Below are positions 7,528-16,104 of a DNA stretch of 64,000 bases, in pieces. The stretch covers positions 3,348,001 through 3,412,000 of the forward strand of contig CP103804.1 of NCBI GenBank assembly GCA_024919175.1. The letters run 5' to 3'. Made by a program: the position numbers and the translations under genes. Origin of the DNA: Clostridioides difficile (GTDB taxonomy: Bacteria; Bacillota; Clostridia; Peptostreptococcales; Peptostreptococcaceae). Under the pieces are notes generated by a model, which was not told the DNA's origin, made no database searches, and saw nothing but the letters and a program-made list of their open reading frames with translations. Position 1 is the stretch's first letter, and each line of letters begins with the position of its first letter.

Positions 7528-8775
7528 TTACTCTTCAACTTTTTCTTCTATAACTTTTCTAAGCATATAATCCTTCTCAACTTTTACTGATAGTTTTAAC
7601 TTAACTATCTGTCTAGGGTGAGGAGCTGATTCTATAGGCTCTCCTTCTTCATTGTACATTTCTTCTATTTTAGTGAACATAGTTTCTTTATATGGTCCCA
7701 TAACTTCTATTTCATCACCAACACACATTTTATTTCTTTGTTCAACTACAATAAGCCCATTTTCATCCTCTGATTCTCTAACTATACCTATAAAATCATA
7801 GTTTCTAACATATGATGCTGATTGATAATTTTGGTCTTCTGTTGTTGGTTTATTTAAATAAAAACCTGATGTAAAATGTCTATGGCTCCCTTTCTTTAAC
7901 TCTTCCATCCACATAGGATTAAATTTCCAGTTCTCAGGGTCTTTATAAAATTCATCTATTGCCATTCTGTATGCTCTTACAACTGTTGCTACATAATATG
8001 ATGTCTTCATTCTTCCTTCTATTTTTAAGCTTGTTATACCAGATTTAATTAATTCTGGTATGTATTCTATCATGCACAAATCTTTTGAGTTAAAAAAGAA
8101 TGTTCCTCTTTCATCTTCATATATAGGGAAATATTCACCTGGTCTTTTTTCTTCAACTAAATGATATTGCCATCTACAAGATTGAGCACAAGAACCTTTG
8201 TTTGCATCTCTTCCAGTCATGTAATTACTTATCAAACATCTTCCTGAATAAGAAATACACATAGCTCCATGCATAAAAGCTTCTATATCCATATCTAAAG
8301 GTGTTTTAGCTCTTATTTCAGATATTTCATCAAATGATAATTCTCTTGCCACTACAACTCTTTTTATTCCATGTTCATACCAAAAATTAGCACTAAGATA
8401 ATTAGTTGTATTTGCTTGTGTACTTAAGTGTATTTCCATATTTGGAATCACTTTTTTAATTACACTAAGAACCCCTGGGTCAGCTATTATAACTGCATCT
8501 ATTCCTATCTCTTCTAACTCCAATAAATAAGCCTCTAATTGTAGGAAATCTTCATTGTGAGGTATTATATTTACTGTTACAAATACCTTTTTCCCTCTCT
8601 CATGTGCAAAAGCTACACCTTCTGCCATATCTTCTTTACTAAAGTTTTTTGCAGCAGACCTCATTCCGAAGATTTCTCCACCTATATAAACAGCATCTGC
8701 TCCATATGTTATAGCTATTTTTAATCTCTCCAAATCACCTGCTGGAGCTAAAAGTTCAACTTTATTTAATTCCAT
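7528..8775 (-). CDS. trhP: U32 family protein, tRNA U34 hydroxylase TrhP-like
   Basis: A 415-residue peptidase-U32 family protein, including LLAPAGDLERLKIAI at the start and cysteines at 173, 180, 196 and 200 that fit the family's iron-sulfur cluster. Members of the YrrO type hydroxylate uridine 34 of tRNA (ho5U) using a prephenate-derived route, despite the old collagenase label. The next gene upstream is the matching methyltransferase trmR, overlapping by 14 bp, which indicates translational coupling and one pathway. B. subtilis has two subunits (yrrN, yrrO); only one is seen here. Symbol assigned by family and context. Confidence 0.82.
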   Translation of the reverse strand: MELNKVELLAPAGDLERLKIAITYGADAVYIGGEIFGMRSAAKNFSKEDMAEGVAFAHERGKKVFVTVNIIPHNEDFLQLEAYLLELEEIGIDAVIIADPGVLSVIKKVIPNMEIHLSTQANTTNYLSANFWYEHGIKRVVVARELSFDEISEIRAKTPLDMDIEAFMHGAMCISYSGRCLISNYMTGRDANKGSCAQSCRWQYHLVEEKRPGEYFPIYEDERGTFFFNSKDLCMIEYIPELIKSGITSLKIEGRMKTSYYVATVVRAYRMAIDEFYKDPENWKFNPMWMEELKKGSHRHFTSGFYLNKPTTEDQNYQSASYVRNYDFIGIVRESEDENGLIVVEQRNKMCVGDEIEVMGPYKETMFTKIEEMYNEEGEPIESAPHPRQIVKLKLSVKVEKDYMLRKVIEEKVEE

Positions 8776-9436
8776 CTACGTCACCTCTTTTACTTTCTTT
8801 ATAACTTAATGCTACACCATCTCCTATTGGTATCAATGATGTACTCAAATAATTACAATTACATATATAATCTAAATAATTTCTCATTCTTTTTACTATG
8901 GTTTTCTTTCTTCTTACAACAAAATCATCATGTGCAACCATTCCTTTATATAAAATATTATCAGAAACTAATAATCCACCATCTTTTAGCTTATCTATAA
9001 CTAAATCAAAGAATAGCTTATATTGACCTTTTGCTGCATCTATAAATATAAGGTCAAATTCACCTTGGATTTGACTCAATTTTTCTTCTGCATCTCCTTC
9101 TAGTATAGTTATGTTATTTTCAAATCCAGCTAATTTTATATTTTCTTTTGCTTTCTCTATCATTTTTTCGCTTCTTTCAACAGTTATTATATCTGCATCT
9201 TTACCTATGATTGTTGCAAAAAAAATAGAAGAATAACCAATTGCACATCCTACTTCTAAAACTCTTTTTGGCTTTTGAATCTTTAATAAAACTTTTAATA
9301 AATCTGAAACTTCTTTATGTATTATAGGAACACTATTTTCTTCAGCATAAATTTCCAAATCTTTTAAAAGCCCTTCTTTTTCTTTTAATGTTACTCTTAT
9401 ATAATCTTCAACCAAGTCATTAACTATATTACTCAT
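8762..9436 (-). CDS. trmR: SAM-dependent O-methyltransferase, tRNA 5-hydroxyuridine methyltransferase TrmR-like
   Basis: About 224 residues with a class I SAM fold: VLEVGCAIGYSS is motif I and FIDAAKGQY the acidic post-motif. It resembles the COG4122/YrrM family, now known to methylate ho5U34 to mo5U34. The start is placed at ATG 9436, seven bases after GGGAG; the longer frame from 9463 has no ribosome site. Its 3' end overlaps trhP. A good sigma-A promoter lies at 9528-9556, directly after the mltG terminator, so trmR-trhP begins its own transcript. Confidence 0.85.
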   Translation of the reverse strand: MSNIVNDLVEDYIRVTLKEKEGLLKDLEIYAEENSVPIIHKEVSDLLKVLLKIQKPKRVLEVGCAIGYSSIFFATIIGKDADIITVERSEKMIEKAKENIKLAGFENNITILEGDAEEKLSQIQGEFDLIFIDAAKGQYKLFFDLVIDKLKDGGLLVSDNILYKGMVAHDDFVVRRKKTIVKRMRNYLDYICNCNYLSTSLIPIGDGVALSYKESKRGDVDGIK

Positions 9437-9527
9437 AAAAACACTCCCTAAAATAATAAACATTAAAATTTTGTCTTAATTTATTATTTTTTAAATTCAT
9501 ATTGCTCTGTATATTTACACTTTCTTT

Positions 9528-9556
9528 ATTATAAATCTAAGAATAACAATTTTCAA
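9528..9556 (-). promoter_or_regulatory. Sigma-A promoter of trmR-trhP
   Basis: TTGAAA (9556-9551), 17-nt spacer, TATAAT (9533-9528) on the minus strand. It begins where the mltG terminator ends and closely resembles the mltG promoter. Confidence 0.75.
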
Positions 9557-9592
9557 TAAAAAAGCCCAACATTATTCTTACCCTGTTAGACT
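9556..9592 (-). terminator. Terminator of mltG
   Basis: Minus-strand AGTCTAACA (9592-9584) pairs with TGTTGGGCT (9571-9563), two wobble pairs, followed by a run of T. It is related in sequence to the pdp terminator. Confidence 0.7.
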
Positions 9593-9607
9593 TTTTATAA
9601 TCATTGT

Positions 9608-10687
9608 TTATTTTTTGGTATTTTCATTATTTGTTGTTTTTGTATCTTTACCTTGTTTATCTCTTGCTTCTTTGTACTCTTTAACATATTTTAAATGGTC
9701 TTGATAGTTTGTACTATAGTTATTTCCACCATCAATCTTTGCCACAAAATACAAGTAATCTGTTTTATCTGGGTAAAGTGCTGCCTCAATAGATTTTATA
9801 CCAGGATTTGATATTGGTGTAGGAGGCAATCCTTTATTTTTGTAACTATTATATGGAGAATCAATTTTTAAATCGTTATAAGTTACGATTTTCTTTCTTT
9901 CTTCAAATATATATTGTATTGTTGCATCTGATTGAAGAGGCATCCCTACTTTAAGTCTATTATAAAAAACACTTGCTATTATTGGTCTATCTTTATCAAG
10001 TACAGCTTCTTTTTCAATTATTGAAGCCATCTCCATTACTTCTTGAAGAGTCATCTTTGATTCTTTTTGTTTCTTTTTAAATTTATCTGTATATTTACTA
10101 TCAAACACTTTTAACATTTCACTTAAAATATCTTCCTCTGATTGTTTCTTTGAATTAAAATAATAAGTTTCTGGATATAAAAATCCCTCTAAAGAAGTTA
10201 TCCCATCTTCTTTTAAGAATGTGAACTTGTCATAAAACTCTTGAGGTTTTTTTATTAGATTTTCAAAAGTAATTTTATCGCCTAAATTTTTATTTACTAA
10301 GATTGCTATAATTTCTTTAGATGTAGAACCTTCTGGAATAGTTACTTTTACACCATCTTGATATATTTTTCCTGAAGCTAAAAGGCTTATTATATCATTA
10401 TTTGAATACGATTGATTAAGTAAATATGTCCCTGATTTTATAGAAGGAGCCTTATTACTCACTTTTACTATCAATTTAAACAAGAATTCATTTTTTATTA
10501 ATTTGTTTTCATATAGTATGTCAGATATTTTTCCAACTGATGAGCCACTTGGAATGTCAACAATTACATCTTCTTTGTTATTTTTATCATAAGGACCTAT
10601 TTGCATAGACACAAATATACCTACCACAACAATTAAAATAACAACTATTAATGCTACTATTTTTAATCTATTTTTTTTAAAATTCAT
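9608..10687 (-). CDS. mltG: Endolytic murein transglycosylase MltG (YceG-like)
   Basis: A 359-residue membrane-anchored protein: membrane segment about 9-28, a LysM-like subdomain (about 40-110), then the YceG catalytic domain with EGFLYPETY (167-175) and the catalytic-type Glu225 in ASIIEKEA. It cuts nascent glycan strands near the outer face of the membrane and sets their length. A sigma-A promoter is at 10726-10754, and a terminator follows the gene. The C-terminal 25 residues are polar and low-complexity. Synteny with trmR and trhP matches B. subtilis yrrL-yrrM-yrrO. Confidence 0.9.
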   Translation of the reverse strand: MNFKKNRLKIVALIVVILIVVVGIFVSMQIGPYDKNNKEDVIVDIPSGSSVGKISDILYENKLIKNEFLFKLIVKVSNKAPSIKSGTYLLNQSYSNNDIISLLASGKIYQDGVKVTIPEGSTSKEIIAILVNKNLGDKITFENLIKKPQEFYDKFTFLKEDGITSLEGFLYPETYYFNSKKQSEEDILSEMLKVFDSKYTDKFKKKQKESKMTLQEVMEMASIIEKEAVLDKDRPIIASVFYNRLKVGMPLQSDATIQYIFEERKKIVTYNDLKIDSPYNSYKNKGLPPTPISNPGIKSIEAALYPDKTDYLYFVAKIDGGNNYSTNYQDHLKYVKEYKEARDKQGKDTKTTNNENTKK

Positions 10688-10725
10688 AATATAATCTACT
10701 CCTTATGTATATTTGTCCATTTTCT

Positions 10726-10754
10726 ATTATAAAGCTAAGCACTGTAATTTTCAA
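10726..10754 (-). promoter_or_regulatory. Sigma-A promoter of mltG
   Basis: TTGAAA (10754-10749), 17-nt spacer, TATAAT (10731-10726). The flanking bases resemble those at 9528-9556. Confidence 0.75.
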
Positions 10755-10849
10755 TCATCTTGTCGAATAAACTTATTTATATTATAAAAAAATACTTTAA
10801 AATATATTTTTATTATTATATGTTTATTACTTCTCACACTTTTCAAAAA

Positions 10850-10884
10850 AATAAAAAACCTAACACTATTTTTAACATGTTAGG
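10850..10884 (-). terminator. Terminator of pdp
   Basis: Minus-strand CCTAACA (10884-10878) pairs with TGTTAGG (10865-10859), followed by TTTTTT. Confidence 0.75.
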
Positions 10885-10913
10885 CCTTTTATAATCATTT
10901 TTTCTAAAATTTT

Positions 10914-12239
10914 CTAAAACTTTTTAATTCCATCTTTAGTTACAATACCATATACTAATTTATTTTTCTCTATTTCTCCATCTACAATAGAGTATGAATT
11001 GACAAATCTATCTTTTGCAAGTGGAAGTTTTTTCTCATCATCATAGTACATATATGCTAAAACTTCACCCTCTTTTACATAATCTCCAACTTTTTTTTCT
11101 AAGATTATTCCTGCTGATAAATCTAGAGTATCATCTTTAGTTTCTCTACCAGCTCCAAGAATCATAGCTGATATGCCAATATCTTCTGCCTTAATCTTAT
11201 TTATATACCCAGATTTATCTGATTTGATTGTATACTTATACTTTGATTCTTTAAATAGAGAATAATTATCAACTATATCTTTATTTCCACCTTGATTTTC
11301 TATAAACTCTTTAAGTTTATCTATAGCTCTGCCAGATTTTATTGATTCTCGTATCCTTTCAATACCATCATCAAAATCACATGCAACTTTTGCTAAAACT
11401 AGCATATATGCTCCTAAAACTTCACATAATTCAACAAGGTCTTTTGGTCCATTTCCTTTTAAAGTTTCAATTGCTTCTATAACCTCTAAAGAGTTACCAA
11501 CAGCAAATCCTAAAGGTTCATCCATATCTGTCACAATTCCTACGGTATCTTTATTCATACCAGTACCTATATCAACCATAGCTTTTGCCAATTCAAAAGA
11601 CTCCTCTAAAGTCTTCATGAATGCTCCATTTCCAGTTTTCACGTCTAATACAATTGCGTCAGCTCCCGAAGCTAGCTTTTTAGACATTACACTAGATGCT
11701 ATCAATGATATATTGTCTACAGTTGCTGTAACATCCCTAAGAGCATAGATTTTTTTATCTGCAATTGCTACCTTTGCACTTTGACCACAAACTGCTATTT
11801 TACGCTTATTTACAGAATCAATAAATTTATTTATATCCATTTCTGTAGAAAAACCTGGTATAGATTCCAATTTATCAATAGTTCCTCCAGTATGTCCAAG
11901 ACCTCTTCCAGACATTTTTGCAACTGGTGCTCCACATGAAGCAGCTAAAGGTATAAGAGCTATTGTAGTCTTATCTCCAACACCACCTGTACTGTGTTTA
12001 TCTACTTTTATACCTTCTATATCTGATAGCTCTATCACATCACCAGAGTGCATCATTGCTTCTGTAAGGCATACAGTCTCTTGTCTATTCATCTTATTTA
12101 AATAAATAGACATTAATAGTGCAGAAGCCTGATAGTCAGGTATATCTCCTTTAGAATAGTTTTCTATAAAGTAATTTATCTCTTCTTTGCTAAGTTCTAA
12201 ACTATCTCTCTTTTTTTTTATAATATCATACATTCTCAT
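10914..12239 (-). CDS. pdp: Pyrimidine-nucleoside phosphorylase
   Basis: About 441 residues of the thymidine/pyrimidine nucleoside phosphorylase family. The signature SGRGLGHTGGTIDKLE and the phosphate-binding KHSTGGVGDKTT are intact, followed by a C-terminal PYNP domain. It splits uridine and thymidine with phosphate into base and (deoxy)ribose-1-phosphate in the cytoplasm. The start at ATG 12239 (MRMYD) has GGAG nine bases upstream; the frame from 12254 has none. It lies after punA and deoB, together forming a nucleoside salvage and pentose-recovery set. Confidence 0.93.
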   Translation of the reverse strand: MRMYDIIKKKRDSLELSKEEINYFIENYSKGDIPDYQASALLMSIYLNKMNRQETVCLTEAMMHSGDVIELSDIEGIKVDKHSTGGVGDKTTIALIPLAASCGAPVAKMSGRGLGHTGGTIDKLESIPGFSTEMDINKFIDSVNKRKIAVCGQSAKVAIADKKIYALRDVTATVDNISLIASSVMSKKLASGADAIVLDVKTGNGAFMKTLEESFELAKAMVDIGTGMNKDTVGIVTDMDEPLGFAVGNSLEVIEAIETLKGNGPKDLVELCEVLGAYMLVLAKVACDFDDGIERIRESIKSGRAIDKLKEFIENQGGNKDIVDNYSLFKESKYKYTIKSDKSGYINKIKAEDIGISAMILGAGRETKDDTLDLSAGIILEKKVGDYVKEGEVLAYMYYDDEKKLPLAKDRFVNSYSIVDGEIEKNKLVYGIVTKDGIKKF

Positions 12240-12302
12240 ACAAAAAATCTCCATTCTAACCTATAGTAATTTAAATAAATTTATAAACATATTCCTATAT
12301 TA

Positions 12303-12350
12303 TAAAAAACTGTCTCTTATTAGAAATACTTTTCTATATCAAGACAGTTC
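12303..12350 (-). terminator. Terminator of punA
   Basis: Minus-strand AACTGTCT (12349-12342) pairs with AGACAGTT (12315-12308), followed by a T run. A loop of about 26 nt lies between. Confidence 0.65.
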
Positions 12351-12409
12351 CTTATTAATTATTTTCAAATTGTACATTGTCTATTTTATAATAAATTTAA
12401 TTAAAGTCT

Positions 12410-13222
12410 CTATAAACTCTTAACTGTACTCTTAACTAAGTTCAAAAACTCTGATTTAACTTTTTGTGTAGTTTCTATAACTTCTTCATGACTCAATGGC
12501 TGATTTAAGATACCAGCAGCCATATTAGTTATACAAGATATACCAATAACATCAATATTAGAATGTGCTGCTACTATAACTTCTGGAACGGTTGACATTC
12601 CAACTGCATCAGCCCCCAATATTTGAGCCATTCTCACTTCTGCTGGTGTTTCATAATTAGGTCCACTAAAGAACATATATACACCTTCTTTTACATCTAT
12701 ATTGTATCCTTTAGCACACTCTTTAACTACATCTACATATTTACATGAGTATGCATCTGACATATCTGGAAATCTAACTCCAAGTCTATCATCATTTTTG
12801 CCTACCAATGGATTACTCCCACTAAAATTTATATGGTCTCTTATAATCATCAAATCTCCTGGTTTAAATTGTTTATTTACACCACCAGCAGCATTAGTTA
12901 CTACAAGAATTTCGACTCCAAGAGCTTTCATAACTCTTACTGGGAAAGTAGCTTCTTTTTGAGAATAACCTTCATAATAATGAAATCTTCCTTGCATAGC
13001 TATTACTTCTTTTCCTGCAAGCTTTCCAATAACAAGTTGCCCAGCATGTCCTTCTACTGTTGAAACAGGGAAATTTGGAATTTCGCTATATTTAATCATG
13101 ACAGAATCTTCTACCTCATTTGCTAAATCACCAAGTCCAGAACCTAATATTAGACCAATCTTAGGTTTTATATTAATTTTAGAATTTATAAATTTACTAC
13201 TTTGTTCTATCTTTTCAAACAT
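12410..13222 (-). CDS. punA: Purine nucleoside phosphorylase, trimeric type
   Basis: About 270 residues of the PNP/MTAP family: GLILGSGLGDLANEVE at the N-terminus, VEGHAGQ and the VTNAAGGVN motif. It cleaves inosine and guanosine with phosphate to base and ribose-1-phosphate. The start at ATG 13222 (MFEKIE) follows GGAGGGA by six bases, so the longer frame to 13240 is not used. It sits between deoB and pdp on the same strand, as in B. subtilis drm-punA-pdp. Confidence 0.92.
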   Translation of the reverse strand: MFEKIEQSSKFINSKINIKPKIGLILGSGLGDLANEVEDSVMIKYSEIPNFPVSTVEGHAGQLVIGKLAGKEVIAMQGRFHYYEGYSQKEATFPVRVMKALGVEILVVTNAAGGVNKQFKPGDLMIIRDHINFSGSNPLVGKNDDRLGVRFPDMSDAYSCKYVDVVKECAKGYNIDVKEGVYMFFSGPNYETPAEVRMAQILGADAVGMSTVPEVIVAAHSNIDVIGISCITNMAAGILNQPLSHEEVIETTQKVKSEFLNLVKSTVKSL

Positions 13223-13290
13223 TCCAATCCCTCCATTCATTCTATTAATCTAATTTTTATTACTTTATATATTTATTTTCTATCTAATAT

Positions 13291-14463
13291 TTAAAATAAA
13301 TCTTTTTTAAAACTCACTCCATGCTTAGGCAATTTTACATCTAATATATCTGCAACAGTTGCTCCAATATCAGCAAAAGTATTTTTTATTCCTAAATTAA
13401 ATCCTTTTTTAACCTTACTACCATAAATCATTACTGGAATATATTCTCTTGTATGGTCTGTACCTTTATATGTTGGGTCATTTCCATGGTCTGCATTAAT
13501 TATAAGAATATCATCTTCTCTCATATTACTCATTATCTCAGGAAGCCTATTATCAAACTCTTCAAGTGCTTTTTTATATCCTTCTGGGTCTCTTCTATGA
13601 CCGTATTTTGAATCAAAATCAACAAGGTTTGAATATATCAAACCTTTATTATCTTGTTTCATATATTTTAAAGTTTCATCTACTCCATCCATATTACTTT
13701 TAGTGTGAATAGCTTCTGTAATTCCTTTACCATTAAAAATATCTTCTATCTTTCCAACAGCTAAGACTTCAAGACCTGATTCTTTTATATTATCAAGTAC
13801 AGTTGGTTCAAATGGGTCTAGTGAATAATCTCTTCTATTTGAAGTTCTAACAAATTCACCTGTTTTTTTACCTGTAAATGGTCTAGCAATTACTCTAGCA
13901 ACAGCATTATCACCCATCATTATTTCTCTAGCTATCTTACACATACTGTACAACTCTTCTAGTGGAATCACTTCTTCATTAGCTGCTATTTGAAATACAC
14001 TATCAGCTGAAGTATATACTATTACATCTCCAGTTTTTATTTGATGTTCTCCATACTCATCAACTATCACAGTTCCTGAAGCTGGCTTATTTCCTACTAC
14101 TTTTCTTCCAGTTTTTTTCTCAAACTCTTCTATAATTTCTTTTGAAAATCCATGCTCAAATGTTTTAAATGGTTTATCAACTATTATTCCAGTCATTTCC
14201 CAATGGCCAGTAGTAGTATCTTTTCCTTGAGACATTTCCTTACACTTTCCAAAACAACCTATTGGCTCTTTTTCATCTTCAAAAAAATCTACACCATCTA
14301 TATTTCCTATACCTAATTTTCTCATATTAGGAATTTGTATCTCTGGATATTCTTTAAATATATTTCCAAGAGTACTTACATCCTTACTGTCTCCAAAATT
14401 TTCAGCATCAGGTAATGCTCCTATTCCAACACTATCAATTACAATCCAAATCACTCTGCTCAT
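13291..14463 (-). CDS. deoB: Phosphopentomutase
   Basis: A 390-residue metalloenzyme of the alkaline phosphatase superfamily. Metal-binding motifs are visible: IVIDSVGIGALPDA, TTGHWEM (phosphorylated Thr region) and NADHGNDPTYKGTDHTRE. It interconverts (deoxy)ribose-1-phosphate and the 5-phosphate, feeding sugars released by PunA and Pdp into the pentose phosphate pathway. The length is normal for the family. A GGAG site precedes the ATG. Confidence 0.95.
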   Translation of the reverse strand: MSRVIWIVIDSVGIGALPDAENFGDSKDVSTLGNIFKEYPEIQIPNMRKLGIGNIDGVDFFEDEKEPIGCFGKCKEMSQGKDTTTGHWEMTGIIVDKPFKTFEHGFSKEIIEEFEKKTGRKVVGNKPASGTVIVDEYGEHQIKTGDVIVYTSADSVFQIAANEEVIPLEELYSMCKIAREIMMGDNAVARVIARPFTGKKTGEFVRTSNRRDYSLDPFEPTVLDNIKESGLEVLAVGKIEDIFNGKGITEAIHTKSNMDGVDETLKYMKQDNKGLIYSNLVDFDSKYGHRRDPEGYKKALEEFDNRLPEIMSNMREDDILIINADHGNDPTYKGTDHTREYIPVMIYGSKVKKGFNLGIKNTFADIGATVADILDVKLPKHGVSFKKDLF

Positions 14464-14504
14464 ATAAATATGCTCCTTTTAAATTATAAAATTTGCTATA
14501 CAGT

Positions 14505-15419
14505 CTATTTAGCTTCTACTTTTTGTAACTCTATATCAATATCATTTCTAGGATGTTTCTCTTTTATTTCTCTTCTCACGTTTTTATCTATGTGGTTTAA
14601 ATATACTTGTAAACTAGATAAATTAACATTTCCTAAGATTTTACTTACAACAGCAATGTTAGCACCTTCATTCAAAAGATGAATTGCAAATGAATGTCTA
14701 AGCATTGTAGGATTTATATTTTTATCTATATTAGCTAAATTAGAATATTTTTTTATAACTTTCCAAAGACCTTGTCTTGTAAACCTTTGTCCTAATGAGC
14801 TTACAAATAATGACTTTTCGCCATCTACAGCTATTTTAGGTCTTGCTTCTTTCAAATATTTTTCTAAGTAAAGTTTTGTAATATCACAAAGTGGTATAAC
14901 TCTTTGACTTTTACAGCATGAACTACAATATATATAATCAATATCCAAGTCAACATCGTCCACATTCATATCTACTAGCTCTGATACTTTTATACCTGTC
15001 CCATATAATACTTCAAAAATAGCCTTGTCCCTAATTAATTTAGGTGTTGTTAACTTAGGAAAATTTAATAATCTTTCAATTTCTTCTTCTGTAAGTATAT
15101 TTATGTTTTCTTTTTTTACCTTAGGTTTTTTTATATCCTTTGCAGGATTATTTGTACATACATGATTTAAAAATAAATAATCATGAAAAGATTTTATAGA
15201 TGATATCATCCTTGCTATTGTAGCTATTGATACATTATCTTTTTCCAACTTTATTAAATAACTTATAATATCATTCTCTACTATATCTACTAGTTTAATG
15301 CTTTTTTGATTTATATATTCCATATATTTTTTTATATCCATAAAGTATGATGCCACTGTGTTTTCTGATAATTTTTTTTTATCTTTTATGTAATCTATAT
15401 ATCCCTCTATAATATCCAT
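14505..15419 (-). CDS. xerD: XerD-position tyrosine recombinase with a degenerate active site
   Basis: 304 residues with the XerC/D plan: SAM-like N-terminal DNA-binding domain (about 1-90) and catalytic domain (about 105-290). The neighbourhood (spoIIM-xerD-deoB-punA) is that of B. subtilis xerD. Three of the six catalytic positions are changed: Arg I is Lys144 (YGTGIKVSEL), the HxxR histidine is Thr238 (PTMLR), and the LGH histidine is Asn264 (LGN). Arg241, Tyr273 and probably Lys170 remain. The usual role is resolving chromosome dimers at dif with XerC; whether this copy can cleave DNA is doubtful. The frame is intact and not truncated. Confidence 0.82.
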   Translation of the reverse strand: MDIIEGYIDYIKDKKKLSENTVASYFMDIKKYMEYINQKSIKLVDIVENDIISYLIKLEKDNVSIATIARMISSIKSFHDYLFLNHVCTNNPAKDIKKPKVKKENINILTEEEIERLLNFPKLTTPKLIRDKAIFEVLYGTGIKVSELVDMNVDDVDLDIDYIYCSSCCKSQRVIPLCDITKLYLEKYLKEARPKIAVDGEKSLFVSSLGQRFTRQGLWKVIKKYSNLANIDKNINPTMLRHSFAIHLLNEGANIAVVSKILGNVNLSSLQVYLNHIDKNVRREIKEKHPRNDIDIELQKVEAK

Positions 15420-15430
15420 TATAAACTCCT

Positions 15431-16036
15431 TTATTTAACTAGGAACTTAATAATACCAATACTTACAGTATTTAATATTAATTGCAACCCCAATGATAGT
15501 GCTATTATAATTATAATATTTAGTATGTATCTCTTAATTAAAAACTGCATATTTTTTCTATTTTTCTTTTTAAATTCATAAACCATCTCTTTAAAATAGC
15601 TTAAACTAATTAATGTTAATATGATTGCACATGGAATAATAATCAAATTTTTAAATAATATTATTAAAATCATTTTTGCACTTTTAAGTTTTAATGCCAA
15701 TATAAAACTATTTATTGTATATCCAATTGACAGACCCTTTAACACAAAAATTACTAATACTGCTGGAATTGTTACTACAAGTAGACTTAATAGAGCTATC
15801 GAGCCCATAAAGATTGTATCTGACTTTAAATTTTGCAGAACTGTATCTTTTACATTTATATTCAGATTATAATACTCTACAGCAGGATTTATGTTGTTTA
15901 ATATATTATCACTAGAACCTGGTAATATTTTATTTATATAGGACCCAATAACAATAGACATCATAAACAACAATCCTATAATAATTATTTGTCTATTTAA
16001 TTCTCTAAAATCATTTTTTCTATATGTTTTTCTCAA
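15431..16036 (-). CDS. spoIIM: Stage II sporulation protein M
   Basis: An approximately 201-residue integral membrane protein with about five hydrophobic segments, of the SpoIIM/DUF95 family. With SpoIID and SpoIIP it drives septal peptidoglycan remodelling in engulfment, from the mother-cell side. The start is placed at TTG 16036, seven bases after AAGGGGG (16044-16050). The frame from ATG 16093 has no ribosome site and would be coded across a hairpin. A sigma-E-like promoter (ATA-N16-CATATTAT) lies at 16063-16089. Neighbours xerD and nudF match clostridial order. In C. difficile SpoIIM is reported to be less essential than in Bacillus (recalled). Confidence 0.85.
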   Translation of the reverse strand: MRKTYRKNDFRELNRQIIIIGLLFMMSIVIGSYINKILPGSSDNILNNINPAVEYYNLNINVKDTVLQNLKSDTIFMGSIALLSLLVVTIPAVLVIFVLKGLSIGYTINSFILALKLKSAKMILIILFKNLIIIPCAIILTLISLSYFKEMVYEFKKKNRKNMQFLIKRYILNIIIIIALSLGLQLILNTVSIGIIKFLVK

Positions 16037-16044
16037 TTTTATTC

Positions 16045-16085
16045 CCCCTTGTCCTTTATAAAATAATATGCTGTAGGACAAGGGG
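16045..16085 (-). promoter_or_regulatory. Hairpin masking the spoIIM ribosome binding site
   Basis: CCCCTTGTCC (16085-16076, minus) pairs perfectly over 10 bp with GGACAAGGGG (16054-16045). The second arm contains the AAGGGGG Shine-Dalgarno. No T run follows. Read-through transcripts from nudF would contain both arms. Confidence 0.65.
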
Positions 16086-16089
16086 TTAT
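16063..16089 (-). promoter_or_regulatory. Sigma-E-type promoter of spoIIM
   Basis: ATA (16089-16087), 16-nt spacer, CATATTAT (16070-16063). It fits sigma-E elements (ATA and CATANNNT). Initiation near 16056 would leave out the first arm of the masking hairpin. Confidence 0.55.
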
Positions 16090-16104
16090 TCATTTTTATA
16101 AATA

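Noticed and set aside
16045..16085. spoIIM leader hairpin as an ordinary terminator of nudF
   Set aside because: No T run follows on the minus strand, and the second arm is the Shine-Dalgarno of spoIIM.
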